Assembly (NCBI RefSeq): GCF_021556615.1
Contig: NZ_JAKGGD010000002.1
Coordinates: 558,001 to 622,000, forward strand
Source: Paracoccus salsus
Lineage (GTDB): Bacteria; Pseudomonadota; Alphaproteobacteria; Rhodobacterales; Rhodobacteraceae
Direction: 5' to 3'
DNA length: 64,000 bases
Part shown: positions 9,373-18,362 of the stretch, piece by piece
Numbering within the stretch: position 1 is the stretch's first letter
Layout: each line of letters opens with the position of its first letter
Notes under the pieces: generated by a model
Database searches by the model: none
The model's input: only the letters and a program-made list of their open reading frames with translations
What the model was told of the DNA's origin: nothing
Made by a program: the position numbers and the translations under genes

Positions 9373-10974
9373 ATGACAGAATGGTGGCGGGACGCGGTGA
9401 TATACCAGATCTATCCGCGCAGCTTTCAGGACGATGACGGAGACGGGATCGGCGATCTGAAAGGCATCGCGCGGCGTCTCGATCATGTCGCCGCGCTGGG
9501 GGCCGACGCGATCTGGCTTTCTCCGATCTTCACCTCGCCGATGAAGGACATGGGCTATGACGTGTCGAACTATACCGACATCGATCCGCTGTTCGGCACG
9601 CTTGAGGATTTCGACACGCTGGTCGAACGCGCGCATGATCTGGGCCTGAAGGTCATCATCGACCAGGTCATCAGCCACACCAGCGACAACCATCCCTGGT
9701 TCGAGGAATCACGCCAGGACCGCAGCAATCCGAAGGCCGACTGGTATGTCTGGGCCGATCCGAACCCCGATGGCACGCCGCCCACGAACTGGCCCTCGGT
9801 GTTTGGCGGCCCCGCATGGGAATGGGAACCGCGCCGGCGGCAATACTATCTGCACAACTTCCTGATCGAGCAGCCCGACCTGAACTTCCACCACATGCCG
9901 GTGCAGGACGCCTTGCTCGAGACGATGCGCTTCTGGCTGGATCGCGGCGTCGATGGCTTCCGGCTGGACACGGTGAACTACTACTTCCACGACGAAAACC
10001 TGCGCGACAACCCGCCGAACCCCGATCATGAGGGACCCGACACCTACGGCTTCCAGCAGCATCTCTACTCGAAGAACCGCCCCGACAACATCGCCTTCCT
10101 GAAACGGATGCGCGCGCTGACCGACGAGTATGACGACCGGATGATGGTCGGAGAGGTCGGTGACGGCGGCGAGACGGCGATCCGCATCATGGCCGAATAC
10201 ACGGCGGGCAGGGACCGGCTGCACATGTGCTACAGCTTCGAGATGCTCAGCCCGGAATTCACCGCCCGGCATTTCCGCCACACGATCGAAGGCGTTCACG
10301 ACGGGGCACCCGACGGCCATTCCTGCTGGAGCTTTTCCAACCACGACGTGCCCCGCCACGTCACCCGCTGGCTGAAGCATGCGGCCGACGCCGACCTGTT
10401 GGCCAGCCAGGCGGCGGCGATGCTGATGTCGTTTCCGGGGACGATCTGCCTTTATCAGGGCGAAGAGCTGGGCCAGACCGAAACCGAGCTGGTCTATTCC
10501 GAACTGACCGACCCGCCGGCGCTGCGCTTCTGGCCCGAGGTCAAGGGCCGCGACGGCTGCCGCACGCCGATGGTGTGGGATGACAGCCCGCATGCCGGCT
10601 TCAGCAGCGGCGAGCCGTGGCTTCCGGTCAAGGCACCGCAGGCCGCGCGCGCGGTCGCGGCCCAGCAGGACCGCAGCGACAGCGTGCTGGCCGCCTATCG
10701 CGCGGTCATCGCCTTCCGCAAGTCGCAGCCGGCACTGCGCTGGGGCGAAACCGAATTCCTTGACCTGCCAGAGCCGATTCTGGCCTTCCGCCGCAGCCAT
10801 GACAAGGGCGCGCTGACCTGCGTCTACAACCTCTCCAGGACGCCCGCGACGCTGACGGTATCGGACGATGCCGCGCTGGCCGGCCCCTCGCGCGCGACGC
10901 TGGAGGCCGCGACGTTGACACTGCCCGCGAACGGCTTTGCATGGCTCGAGGGAAAGCCGCGCCTCGACGCCTGA
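9373..10974 (+). CDS. Alpha-glucosidase, GH13
   Basis: 533-residue cytosolic GH13 alpha-glucosidase (oligo-1,6-/alpha-glucosidase group) releasing glucose from maltose-type oligosaccharides. It begins TEWWRDAVIYQIYPRSF and shows DGFRLDTVNYY (nucleophile Asp), GEVGDGG (acid/base Glu) and SNHDVPRH (third carboxylate). The ATG at 9373 is chosen because it follows a GAGGGGGG purine tract; the 13 residues encoded upstream in frame are not family-like. It is divergent from the glg operon and, with GlgX and GlgP, would complete breakdown of linear glucans. No signal peptide or transporter genes are adjacent. Confidence 0.9.
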   Translation: MTEWWRDAVIYQIYPRSFQDDDGDGIGDLKGIARRLDHVAALGADAIWLSPIFTSPMKDMGYDVSNYTDIDPLFGTLEDFDTLVERAHDLGLKVIIDQVISHTSDNHPWFEESRQDRSNPKADWYVWADPNPDGTPPTNWPSVFGGPAWEWEPRRRQYYLHNFLIEQPDLNFHHMPVQDALLETMRFWLDRGVDGFRLDTVNYYFHDENLRDNPPNPDHEGPDTYGFQQHLYSKNRPDNIAFLKRMRALTDEYDDRMMVGEVGDGGETAIRIMAEYTAGRDRLHMCYSFEMLSPEFTARHFRHTIEGVHDGAPDGHSCWSFSNHDVPRHVTRWLKHAADADLLASQAAAMLMSFPGTICLYQGEELGQTETELVYSELTDPPALRFWPEVKGRDGCRTPMVWDDSPHAGFSSGEPWLPVKAPQAARAVAAQQDRSDSVLAAYRAVIAFRKSQPALRWGETEFLDLPEPILAFRRSHDKGALTCVYNLSRTPATLTVSDDAALAGPSRATLEAATLTLPANGFAWLEGKPRLDA

Positions 10975-10975
10975 C

Positions 10976-10989
10976 GAAAGCCGGCTTTC
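10976..10989. terminator. Short palindrome between convergent genes, possible weak terminator
   Basis: GAAAGCCGGCTTTC is a 14-nt perfect palindrome two nt after the alpha-glucosidase stop, overlapping the stop of the convergent small membrane gene. It is flanked by GACG and CGTC, which could lengthen the stem. There is no T-tract, so termination is only a suggestion. Confidence 0.25.
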
Positions 10990-11173
10990 AGGCGTCGGGC
11001 TTGCGCCAGACGAACAGTGCAAGCCCAAGATAGACGCCTCCCGCCGCGAACAGCATCGCCCAGATCGGGCTGTTGAAATACAGCTCGATCCCCGCCCAGA
11101 TCAGCGGCAGGGCGACGCACAGGACCCGAACCCACAGCGCGCGAAAAAACGGGGCATTCGGATCGACCAGCAT
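10988..11173 (-). CDS. Small two-segment membrane protein of unknown function
   Basis: A 61-residue protein starting MLVDPNAPFFRALWVRV, with two hydrophobic segments (about 15-31 and 38-56) and a short charged C-terminus. The ATG at 11173 is preceded by GGAGGG at ideal spacing. The opening DPNAPFFR is a pattern I associate with short conserved inner-membrane proteins of Rhodobacteraceae. It converges on the alpha-glucosidase gene with 13 nt between the two stops. Function unknown. Confidence 0.75.
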   Translation of the reverse strand: MLVDPNAPFFRALWVRVLCVALPLIWAGIELYFNSPIWAMLFAAGGVYLGLALFVWRKPDA

Positions 11174-11587
11174 GATTCCCTCCGGCTTGCCGAGCGGTCA
11201 TGTTGCGCTCGTCTTCGCGACGAGGATAGCCGGGGAGGTCCGGGGAGCAAGCCCCTCGGCCGCCGCCACCGGCAATGGGCCGGTGGCGGACCTCCCGGCG
11301 TGACGGACCGGCATGGCCGCCCGTGTGGATGACGGTCTCGCCTCGGTCCGCAGCCGGACAGGCGTGTGGTCCGCCACATGACCCAACGGCGAATCCGGGA
11401 CGGCGCCGTCAGCTGTCGCAGGCCATCGCGTCGCGCCGGGTCGGTTGTTCGCCCCAGGGCGCGGTCGCTTGCGCGCGCATGATCGGCGCGATCCATCCCT
11501 GCCTGCCGGTCGGGATCGAGCGCTCGTCATGCGATGGCGGCGGCGGCGCCAGGCCCGGCTTCGACTGGTCGCCGCTTGCCTTGCGCG
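11174..11587. other. 414-nt intergenic stretch, nothing recognised
   Basis: Lies upstream of the small membrane gene (its leftward promoter must be here) and downstream of the LysR gene. Frames through it give only Arg/Pro-rich low-complexity translations on both strands. I found no convincing promoter, hairpin with T-tract, or RNA gene. Confidence 0.5.
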
Positions 11588-12520
11588 TCACCCGGCCCGC
11601 CCGCTCGTCCTGTCACCGTCAAGTCCGCGCTGCCAGGGCGGGATCTCGGCGAAGGCACCGGCCAGATGGTCGATGAAGGCGCGCGTCTTGCGCGGCATCG
11701 GCCTGATCGGGGGCCAGACCAGACTGACCGGCAAGGGGCGTTGCGGCAGTTGCGGCAGCAAACGGACCAGCCGGCCGTCTCGCAGCGCGTCATGCACGAT
11801 GAACAGCGGCAACAGCGCAACGCCCAGCCCGCCGATCGCCAGATCCCGCATCGCCTCGCCGTTATTGGCGGTGATGCGGCCGACCGGCGGGGGTGGCACC
11901 TGGGGTCCGAAGGGCCATATCTCGGCAAGGCGGGCGTTCAGGTAACCGATGGCACGATGGCGGGCCAGGTCCTCGGCTTCGGCGACTGCGCCCTGTATCG
12001 CAAGGTAATCCGGGCTGGCGACCAGCACATGCGGGTCCTCGCAGATCCGCCGCGCCATCAGATTGCTGTCCTTCATGTGCCCGATCCGCAACGCCACATC
12101 AAAGCCTGCCCGTCCCAGGTCGGTCAGCTGGTCATCATAGTCCAGAACGATGTCCAGCTGTGGATGGGCCCGCGCGAAGCCGGCAATCAGCGGTCCCAGA
12201 TGGCGGATCCCAAAGCTCATCGGGGCGGCGATCGCCAGCCTGCCGCGCAGCGGAAGTTGGGGGTCGGCGACACTTTCGGTGGCCGCCAGCAGCTCGGCCA
12301 GCGCCGGCCGGACGCGCTCGGCCAGGGCGTGGGCGTTGTCGGTGGGCGCGATCCGCCCGGCATGGCGGACGAACAGCGGCACGCCAAGCGCGGCCTCGAA
12401 ATCGCTGATCCGCTTGCTGACCACCGATTTCGACAGATCGGCCCGCGCGGCCGCGGCCGAGATGCTGCCGGCGTCCAGCACGGCCAGGAAGGTGCGGATA
12501 TCGCTGATCGTCCAACTCAT
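11588..12520 (-). CDS. LysR-family transcriptional regulator
   Basis: 310-residue LysR regulator. The N-terminal winged helix ([20 protein letters not shown], about 5-25, then [17 protein letters not shown]) is followed by a substrate-binding domain ending near residue 290. It is divergent from the ring-cleaving dioxygenase gene with a dyad between them, so control of that gene by an aromatic or quinone effector is likely. The ATG at 12520 gives the standard family start; an ATG four codons upstream is an alternative, and neither has a strong ribosome site. Confidence 0.9.
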   Translation of the reverse strand: MSWTISDIRTFLAVLDAGSISAAAARADLSKSVVSKRISDFEAALGVPLFVRHAGRIAPTDNAHALAERVRPALAELLAATESVADPQLPLRGRLAIAAPMSFGIRHLGPLIAGFARAHPQLDIVLDYDDQLTDLGRAGFDVALRIGHMKDSNLMARRICEDPHVLVASPDYLAIQGAVAEAEDLARHRAIGYLNARLAEIWPFGPQVPPPPVGRITANNGEAMRDLAIGGLGVALLPLFIVHDALRDGRLVRLLPQLPQRPLPVSLVWPPIRPMPRKTRAFIDHLAGAFAEIPPWQRGLDGDRTSGRAG

Positions 12521-12541
12521 GCTCGGAACCATAGCCGGCTT

Positions 12542-12569
12542 GCGGCCGTTCGCAATCAGCGAACGCCGC
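12542..12569. promoter_or_regulatory. LysR-type operator dyad
   Basis: CGTTCGC-AATCA-GCGAACG (12547-12565) is a perfect 7-bp inverted repeat with a T-N11-A core (TTCGC...GCGAA), extended by flanking GCGG and CCGC. It sits 26 nt beyond the LysR start codon in the intergenic region shared with the divergent dioxygenase. Position and symmetry are as expected for the regulator's own binding site. Confidence 0.6.
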
Positions 12570-12644
12570 TTTGCCTTCGGGACGGGTGCCACGAACGCCC
12601 TGCCCGCGCCATATTGGACCCGGGCAATCGCAAGGAGCCGGATC

Positions 12645-13586
12645 ATGCAGCTGGCGGGCATTCACCATCTGACGGCGATCACCGCCGACGCGCCCGGAAA
12701 CAATCGTTTCTACACCCAGACACTGGGCCTGCGCCGCGTCAAGAAGACCGTGAACCAGGACGACACTTCGGCCTACCACCTGTTCTTCGCGGATGGGGCG
12801 GGCACAGCGGGCACCGACATCACCTTCTTCGACTGGCCGGCCTCGCCCGAGCGGCGCGGCACGCAGTCGATCAGCCGCACCGGGTTGCGCGTGGCCGAGG
12901 ACAGCCTCGAGTACTGGGCCGGCCGGCTGGCCGATCTGGGCGTGTCCTCCGGCCGGATCGCGACGCTGGACGGCCGCCCCAGCCTGGATGTCGAGGACCC
13001 CGAAGGCCAGCGCCTGCGTCTGGTCGCCGCGCCGCAGCCCGTGGGCGAGCCATGGGCGCGAAGCCCGGTCCCGGAGGAACACCAGATCCGCGGTCTGGGG
13101 CCGATCACCATATCGGTTCCCGAACTGGCCCCGACCGAGGCGGTCCTGACGCAGGTCATGAACATGACAAAGGTCCGCGACTATGCCAGCCCCGACGGCG
13201 AGGGAACGGTCCATGTCTTCGAGATGGGCAAGGGCGGTGCGGCCGCCGAACTGCATGTGGCGGTGCAGCCGGGCCTGCCTGTCGCGCAGCAGGGTGCGGG
13301 CGGCGTCCACCATGTCGCGTTCCGCGTGCCGGGCAAGCCCGAGCTGAGCGAATGGGCGCAGCGTGTCGCGCGGTTCAAGATTCCCAATTCCGGCGAGGTG
13401 GAGCGCCATTATTTCCGGTCGCTCTACTTCCGCGAACCGGCGGGCAATCTGTTCGAGATCGCCACCGACGGACCCGGCTTCGACGTGGACGAGCCGCGCG
13501 AGACGATGGGCGAAAGCCTGTCGCTGCCACCTTTCCTCGAGGACAAGCGCGACCGGATCGAGGCCGGGCTGAAGCCGCTGGATTGA
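12645..13586 (+). CDS. Ring-cleaving VOC dioxygenase, MhqA/MhqO-type
   Basis: 313-residue protein with two vicinal-oxygen-chelate modules (about 1-150 and 150-313), starting [17 protein letters not shown]. It matches the MhqA/MhqO/LinE-type hydroquinone ring-cleaving family. Metal ligands are probably the first-module His in IHHLTAI, the His in VHHVAF and the Glu in [11 protein letters not shown]. These enzymes open hydroquinones, removing quinone-generating compounds. AAGGAG precedes the ATG at 12645. The following FMN reductase, 61 nt on, could supply quinone reduction in the same pathway. Confidence 0.86.
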   Translation: MQLAGIHHLTAITADAPGNNRFYTQTLGLRRVKKTVNQDDTSAYHLFFADGAGTAGTDITFFDWPASPERRGTQSISRTGLRVAEDSLEYWAGRLADLGVSSGRIATLDGRPSLDVEDPEGQRLRLVAAPQPVGEPWARSPVPEEHQIRGLGPITISVPELAPTEAVLTQVMNMTKVRDYASPDGEGTVHVFEMGKGGAAAELHVAVQPGLPVAQQGAGGVHHVAFRVPGKPELSEWAQRVARFKIPNSGEVERHYFRSLYFREPAGNLFEIATDGPGFDVDEPRETMGESLSLPPFLEDKRDRIEAGLKPLD

Positions 13587-13647
13587 TCGTCCGGACTGAT
13601 CCGCCGGAGGGGGGCAAGCCCCCTGCACCATGAAAGAGGAGACGGGC

Positions 13648-14187
13648 ATGACCACGATTCTCGGCCTCAGCGGCAGCCTGCGCCGCGCATCCTACAATTC
13701 CGGCCTGCTGCGCGCGTCCCGCGAGGCGGCGCCCGATGGCGTCGAGATCATCATCGGCGCGATCGGCCAGGTGCCGCTTTACGACGCCGACGCCGAGGCC
13801 GCCACGGGGACGCCACCGGCGGTCACGCGGCTGACCGAACAGCTGGCCCAGGCCGATGGGCTGCTGCTGGTGACGCCGGAATACAACAACGGCATTCCGG
13901 GCGTGTTCAAGAACGTCATCGACTGGATGTCGCGCGGCGAGGGGCTGGCGCTGTTCAAGGGAAAGCCGGTCGCCGTCATCGGCGCCTCTCCCGGCAGTTT
14001 CGGCACGACGCTGGCCCAGACGCATTGGTTGCAGGTGCTGCGCACACTGAACACGCGGCCCTGGCATGAAGGCCGGCTGATGGTCTCGCGTGCGGGCGAT
14101 CTGTTCGATGACGACGGCAATCTGACCGACGACAAGACCCGTCAGCGCCTGGCCGATTTCATCGCCGGATTCGCCGCGACGCTTTAG
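13648..14187 (+). CDS. NAD(P)H-dependent FMN reductase
   Basis: 179-residue flavodoxin-fold oxidoreductase. GLSGSLRRASYNSGL (about 5-19) is the phosphate-binding loop and TPEYNNGIPGVFKNVIDW (about 78-95) is the flavin/active-site signature of the FMN_red family (SsuE/ArsH/ChrR relatives). Likely role is two-electron quinone or flavin reduction. The ATG at 13648 follows AAAGAGGAG; an in-frame ATG at 13630 would put that ribosome site inside the gene. Substrate unknown. Confidence 0.9.
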   Translation: MTTILGLSGSLRRASYNSGLLRASREAAPDGVEIIIGAIGQVPLYDADAEAATGTPPAVTRLTEQLAQADGLLLVTPEYNNGIPGVFKNVIDWMSRGEGLALFKGKPVAVIGASPGSFGTTLAQTHWLQVLRTLNTRPWHEGRLMVSRAGDLFDDDGNLTDDKTRQRLADFIAGFAATL

Positions 14188-14305
14188 AGGGGCCTTCAGC
14201 CGATGGGCCAGGTTGCCGCCAAGCCGGACAGGAAGCAAATGGTGCTGGGCCTTCTGAACCCCCGGCCGGACGCACATTGGGGCTGCCGCGCCGATCGTCC
14301 AGGGG

Positions 14306-14338
14306 CTGGCCGGCGGCGGCATCGCCGCCGCCGGCCAG
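14306..14338. repeat. 15-bp perfect hairpin with 3-nt loop
   Basis: CTGGCCGGCGGCGGC (14306-14320), loop ATC, then the exact reverse complement (14324-14338). It lies 16 nt before the next start codon and is followed by GAAAGACGAGG, which supplies the ribosome site, not by a T-tract. It could be a processing or stability element, or a translation-attenuating structure, between the reductase and the downstream VOC gene. Confidence 0.7.
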
Positions 14339-14354
14339 GAAAGACGAGGATGCC

Positions 14355-15116
14355 ATGACCCCGCCGACCATCGACCACGTCGCCCTGAACGTTCGCGACC
14401 TGCCGGGCATGGCAGCGTTCTACGAAACCGTGCTGGGGTTGCGTCCCGTGGGAGGCGACGGCGCGACCCGACGGCTTGGCGCAACCGACGGCGCATTGCT
14501 GGAACTGCGCGGCGATCACGCCGCCAGGCCCCGCGACCCGCGTGAGGCCGGGTTGTTTCACACCGCTTTCCTGCTGCCTGATCGCGCCGATCTGGGACGA
14601 TGGCTGCGCCACGTAGCGCGGGGCGGCATCCGGCTGACCGGCGCCAGCGATCACGGCGTCAGCGAGGCGCTTTATCTTGACGACCCCGAAGGCAATGGCA
14701 TCGAGGTCTATCGCGACCGGCCGGAAGCAGACTGGTCCCGCGATGGCGACCGGATCGAAATGGTCACCAGGAAGCTGGACCTGAACGATCTGGCGGCCGC
14801 CTCGTCCGGCGACTGGCAAGGCATCCCCACCGGCAGCAGAATCGGCCATGTCCACCTGCAGGTGGGCGATCTCACGCAGGCTGACGCTTTCTTTCGCCGC
14901 GACCTTGGACTGACCCGAACCTTCGAGGCTGCGGGCGGGGCGTGGTACGGATGGAACGGCTATCATCACCACATCGCGGGCAATGTCTGGAACAGCCGGG
15001 GCGCCGGCCCTCGGGACCCTGACCGCACCGGATTGGCCGAGGTGGTGGTCCGCGATCCGGGCCGTACCGGCAGCGCGATCGCCGACCCGTGGGGCACGCA
15101 ATTCCGCTTTGTCTGA
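14355..15116 (+). CDS. VOC-family extradiol (catechol-2,3-) dioxygenase-like protein
   Basis: 253-residue two-module VOC protein. Module one carries IDHVALNVRDLPGMAAFYE (about 6-24) and LDDPEGNGIEVYRDRP; module two carries GHVHLQVGDLTQADAFF and a YHHHIAGNVWNS loop. The pattern resembles the CatE/YfiE group of catechol-2,3-dioxygenases. Predicted metal ligands are His8, the Glu of NGIEVY and the His of GHVHL. ATG 14355 has GAGGA immediately upstream. Ring cleavage is inferred from family; the substrate is not determinable. Confidence 0.8.
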   Translation: MTPPTIDHVALNVRDLPGMAAFYETVLGLRPVGGDGATRRLGATDGALLELRGDHAARPRDPREAGLFHTAFLLPDRADLGRWLRHVARGGIRLTGASDHGVSEALYLDDPEGNGIEVYRDRPEADWSRDGDRIEMVTRKLDLNDLAAASSGDWQGIPTGSRIGHVHLQVGDLTQADAFFRRDLGLTRTFEAAGGAWYGWNGYHHHIAGNVWNSRGAGPRDPDRTGLAEVVVRDPGRTGSAIADPWGTQFRFV

Positions 15117-15305
15117 TCCGCAGCGCGTCCCCTGCCGCATGCGGTTCAGCCTGCGCCGGTTCCTGCGCAGCCACAGCGGCCCCCATGGCCGAAGCGTCGC
15201 GGGAACGCAGCGCCGTCAACCCCGCGTTCGCCAGGGCCGAACGCCATGACGCTTGGATGTTTGCCGGATTCGCACCATCCTGACCCCAGAACAGGAGAAA
15301 CGCAC

Positions 15306-16241
15306 ATGAGTTGGAACCCCGCCCTCGCACCCGGATGCCCCGACGAGATCGGCCCCGACGCCATCGAGACCCTGATCATTCCCCGCGCCCGCGACATCGG
15401 CGGATTCGAGGTGCGGCGCGCCCTGCCCGCCCCCAGGCGGCAGATGGTCGGCCCCTTCATCTTCTTCGATCAGGCCGGGCCGGCCGAGTTCCTGACCGGG
15501 CAGGGCATCGACGTGCGCCCCCATCCCCATATCGGGCTTGGAACCGTCACCTATCTTTATCGCGGCGATTTCCACCACCGAGACAGCATCGGGTCAGACC
15601 AGATCATTCGCCCCGGCGCGCTGAACTGGATGGTGGCGGGCAAGGGCGTGACACATTCCGAGCGCACCTCCGCCGCGGCGCGGCAGGGACCGAACAGCCT
15701 TTTCGGGATCCAGACCTGGATCGCCTTGCCGGAAAGTCACGAGGACATCGCGCCGGCATTCGAACATCACGGCAGCGACTCCTTGCCGCTGATCACCGAT
15801 CAGGGCATCAGCGCCCGGCTGATCCTGGGCCGCGCCTATGGCGCGACCGCCCCCGCGACGCTGTATTCCGACATGTTCTACCTGGACGTCACCCTGGAAC
15901 CCCGGGCGCTGTTCCCGCTGCCGACCGACCACGAGGATCGCGGCATCTATGTGACCGAGGGCAGCATCAAGGTTGCAGGGCAGGCGTTTGCGGCCGGTCG
16001 GATGATGGTGTTCCGACCCGGCGACGCGATCACCGTGCAAGCCGGCGACCAGGGTGCCCGGCTGATGGCGCTGGGCGGAGAGACTCTGAACGGTCCGCGC
16101 CATATCTGGTGGAACTTCGTGGCCTCGTCGCGCGACCGGATCGAGGAGGCCAAGCGCCAGTGGCAGGCAGAACGCTGGGGCCAGGGCATGTTCGACCTGC
16201 CCGCGAATGACCGTGACGAGCATATTCCGCTGCCCGGCTGA
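15306..16241 (+). CDS. Pirin-family cupin protein
   Basis: 311-residue bicupin. The N-terminal cupin has the pirin motif RPHPHIGLGTVTYLYRG with metal-binding histidines, then HHRDS, then VTHSERT; a pirin C-terminal domain follows. Bacterial pirins include quercetinases and redox-linked regulators. It is the fourth gene in a run of quinone/aromatic proteins, which fits a quercetin- or quinone-type role. ATG 15306 is preceded by AGGAGA. The 189 nt before it hold nothing recognised. Confidence 0.9.
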   Translation: MSWNPALAPGCPDEIGPDAIETLIIPRARDIGGFEVRRALPAPRRQMVGPFIFFDQAGPAEFLTGQGIDVRPHPHIGLGTVTYLYRGDFHHRDSIGSDQIIRPGALNWMVAGKGVTHSERTSAAARQGPNSLFGIQTWIALPESHEDIAPAFEHHGSDSLPLITDQGISARLILGRAYGATAPATLYSDMFYLDVTLEPRALFPLPTDHEDRGIYVTEGSIKVAGQAFAAGRMMVFRPGDAITVQAGDQGARLMALGGETLNGPRHIWWNFVASSRDRIEEAKRQWQAERWGQGMFDLPANDRDEHIPLPG

Positions 16242-16253
16242 GGAGAAAAGCCC

Positions 16254-16799
16254 ATGTCTCTCAAATCCCCGCAGGATGTCCGCGATTTCTGGTTCTCGGA
16301 AGAGATGAAACCCTTCTGGTTCGCGAAATCCGACCAGATCGACAACCGGATCATCCAGCTTTTCGGCGAAACCTACGAGGCGGCGCATGCCGGGCGGCTG
16401 GAGCACTGGCTGGACGCGCCGCAGGACGCCCTGTCGCTGACGATCGTGCTGGACCAGTTCCCGCGCAACATGTTCCGCGGATCGGACCGCAGCTTCGAAA
16501 GCCAGGATCTGGCGCTGTCCGTGGCGCGTCGCGCCCTGGACCAGGGCCATGACCAGCGCGTCGAACCGTTGGCACGGCAGTTCTTCTACCTGCCCTTCAT
16601 GCACAGCGAGGATCTGGCTGACCAGGAACGCTCGGTCCGGCTATACGAGGCGCTGGGGAACGCCAACTCGCTGCATTTCGCACGCGAGCATCGCGACATC
16701 GTCGCCCGGTTCGGCCGATTCCCGCATCGCAACGCCGTGCTGGGACGCGCAAGCACGGAAGACGAGGTCGAATTCCTGAAGACTCACCAAGGCTTTTAG
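16254..16799 (+). CDS. DUF924 family protein
   Basis: 181-residue alpha-helical protein of the DUF924 family, a TPR-like fold of unknown biochemical role. Hallmarks are DFWFSEEMKPFWFAKS near the N-terminus, LDQFPRNMFRG, and FFYLPFMHSEDLADQERSV. It starts 12 nt after the pirin stop with GAGGAG upstream, so it is probably co-transcribed with pirin. Function unknown. Confidence 0.9.
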   Translation: MSLKSPQDVRDFWFSEEMKPFWFAKSDQIDNRIIQLFGETYEAAHAGRLEHWLDAPQDALSLTIVLDQFPRNMFRGSDRSFESQDLALSVARRALDQGHDQRVEPLARQFFYLPFMHSEDLADQERSVRLYEALGNANSLHFAREHRDIVARFGRFPHRNAVLGRASTEDEVEFLKTHQGF

Positions 16800-16817
16800 G
16801 CCGAGCAACGTGACGCG

Positions 16818-18362
16818 CTATCTTGTCTGCACTGCGATGGTTGCTGATTCATACGCGCAGCGGGACTCGATGCGCTTCGGCGCTGGATCGCCGGTCGGCA
16901 TGGGCACGATACCGCAATCTCCCGGATCGCCAAGACGCCGCGCAAGGTCCATGCTGGACAGGCTGGCGGCCCGCACATGAATATGCGTCCCGAAGCGATC
17001 AACAAAGCGCGGCTCCACCGGTGACAGACCGTCGGGCAGGACAAGCCGATCAGGCGTATCCGGGCTGCGAAGAATCTGTGTGACCGCGCCGCCCGTCAGG
17101 TAATGGACCGGAAAATAGACTGATCCCCAATTGGCATTGGCATCGTGGATGACGACGGTATCGGCGGGATTCTCGATGAATTCCGAAACCCACTCTCCCG
17201 GGCCATGGGTGTAGGCAGTCGCGTGGCGCAACAGAATGACATCGGCAATCAGATTACTGGCCACGATCACCAGAGCAAGCGCGGATGCAAGCCTTCGCCA
17301 GGGCGACAGCGAAAGAGGCAGAGCCAGGAAAAGCGCCACCAGCGGTACCATCCAGATGCTGTAATGCGGCGCCAGCGCATCGAAGCTGGCAACGGCCAGC
17401 TTGACCAGCGCCTGCAACCCGAAGCCCAGCAGCACCGGCAGGATCACGAAGAAGCCCGGATGTATCGGCCTTGCGTCTGAACCAGACCGAAGAAGCACCG
17501 CGTGAAGTGCCATCAGCATCAGCCCCCCGGTCGCCGCGAGCATGGCCGCGGCGATGAGTTGGCTTGACAGGTGAACCCCGTGCAGTTGCATCCGGAAGGC
17601 CAGTCGCGCCAGGTCGCGAAGCAGATCGGACAGGCCGGGCGCGTCCCCAACATCGCTGGACACTCCGAGCGCAGCCAGCACGAATGGCACGAGCCCCAGC
17701 ATCGCCACCGCCGAGGCGATCCCCCCTGCCAGCACCGGAACCACACGCCCTCCCATCGAAAGGCGGCACATCAGAAGCGAGGCCCACATCGAAAAAGCCA
17801 TCACCACGCCGAAGAAATGCGTGTAGGCAGCCAGAACAGAGAACACGGCCAAGCCAAACAGCCAGGCCCCGCCGCGATCGCGAACGGCCTTCACATAAGC
17901 CAACGCGGCCCATGCAGACAGGGACAGGAACACCGGATAGGCCCGGATCTCACCGGCCTGCGTCAGGATGGTCGGCGTCAACAGAACGCCACACAGGGCG
18001 AAAAGCGCCATCTTGGCCGCGTCGCCGCGGCCTGCCATCTCTTGTGCACTCAGGACGATCGCAGGCGCGCCGCAGGCCAGCGCCACGATCCCGAAGACCC
18101 GCATCGACATCTCGTTCAGGCCGAACAGGGCGGCCCAGCCGGAGCCCAGCCAGTAAGAGATTGGTGGCATTCGGTCCGGCGGAACACCGGGAACCGGGTT
18201 GACCTGTCCCAGCAGCCACATCAGCTGCTCTTTGAAACCCAGGCCCAGCCCCGAAAGCTGAGTGGTCTCGTCGATCCAGACAGACTGCACACGCGCGAAC
18301 GAGAAAGCGATCGCGACAAAAAGCAGCACAATCGCTCCGCTCGCGGCGGCCAATCGTGTCAT
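16818..18362 (-). CDS. GT39/ArnT-like polytopic glycosyltransferase
   Basis: 514-residue inner-membrane protein with about ten to twelve hydrophobic segments and a soluble C-terminal region (about 400-514). VWIDETTQLS in the first periplasmic loop has the acidic pair used by GT-C/GT39 enzymes (ArnT, protein mannosyltransferases). It would transfer a sugar from a polyprenyl-phosphate donor to an envelope acceptor. The start at 18362 overlaps the stop of the GT2-GtrA gene as ATGA; that partner plausibly makes and flips the donor. Confidence 0.82.
   Translation of the reverse strand: MTRLAAASGAIVLLFVAIAFSFARVQSVWIDETTQLSGLGLGFKEQLMWLLGQVNPVPGVPPDRMPPISYWLGSGWAALFGLNEMSMRVFGIVALACGAPAIVLSAQEMAGRGDAAKMALFALCGVLLTPTILTQAGEIRAYPVFLSLSAWAALAYVKAVRDRGGAWLFGLAVFSVLAAYTHFFGVVMAFSMWASLLMCRLSMGGRVVPVLAGGIASAVAMLGLVPFVLAALGVSSDVGDAPGLSDLLRDLARLAFRMQLHGVHLSSQLIAAAMLAATGGLMLMALHAVLLRSGSDARPIHPGFFVILPVLLGFGLQALVKLAVASFDALAPHYSIWMVPLVALFLALPLSLSPWRRLASALALVIVASNLIADVILLRHATAYTHGPGEWVSEFIENPADTVVIHDANANWGSVYFPVHYLTGGAVTQILRSPDTPDRLVLPDGLSPVEPRFVDRFGTHIHVRAASLSSMDLARRLGDPGDCGIVPMPTGDPAPKRIESRCAYESATIAVQTR

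Noticed and set aside
15117..15305. A gene on the minus strand between the VOC and pirin genes (frame containing NPANIQASWRSALANAGL)
   Set aside because: The frame runs into the pirin and VOC coding regions on the opposite strand, lacks a ribosome site and shows no recognisable family.
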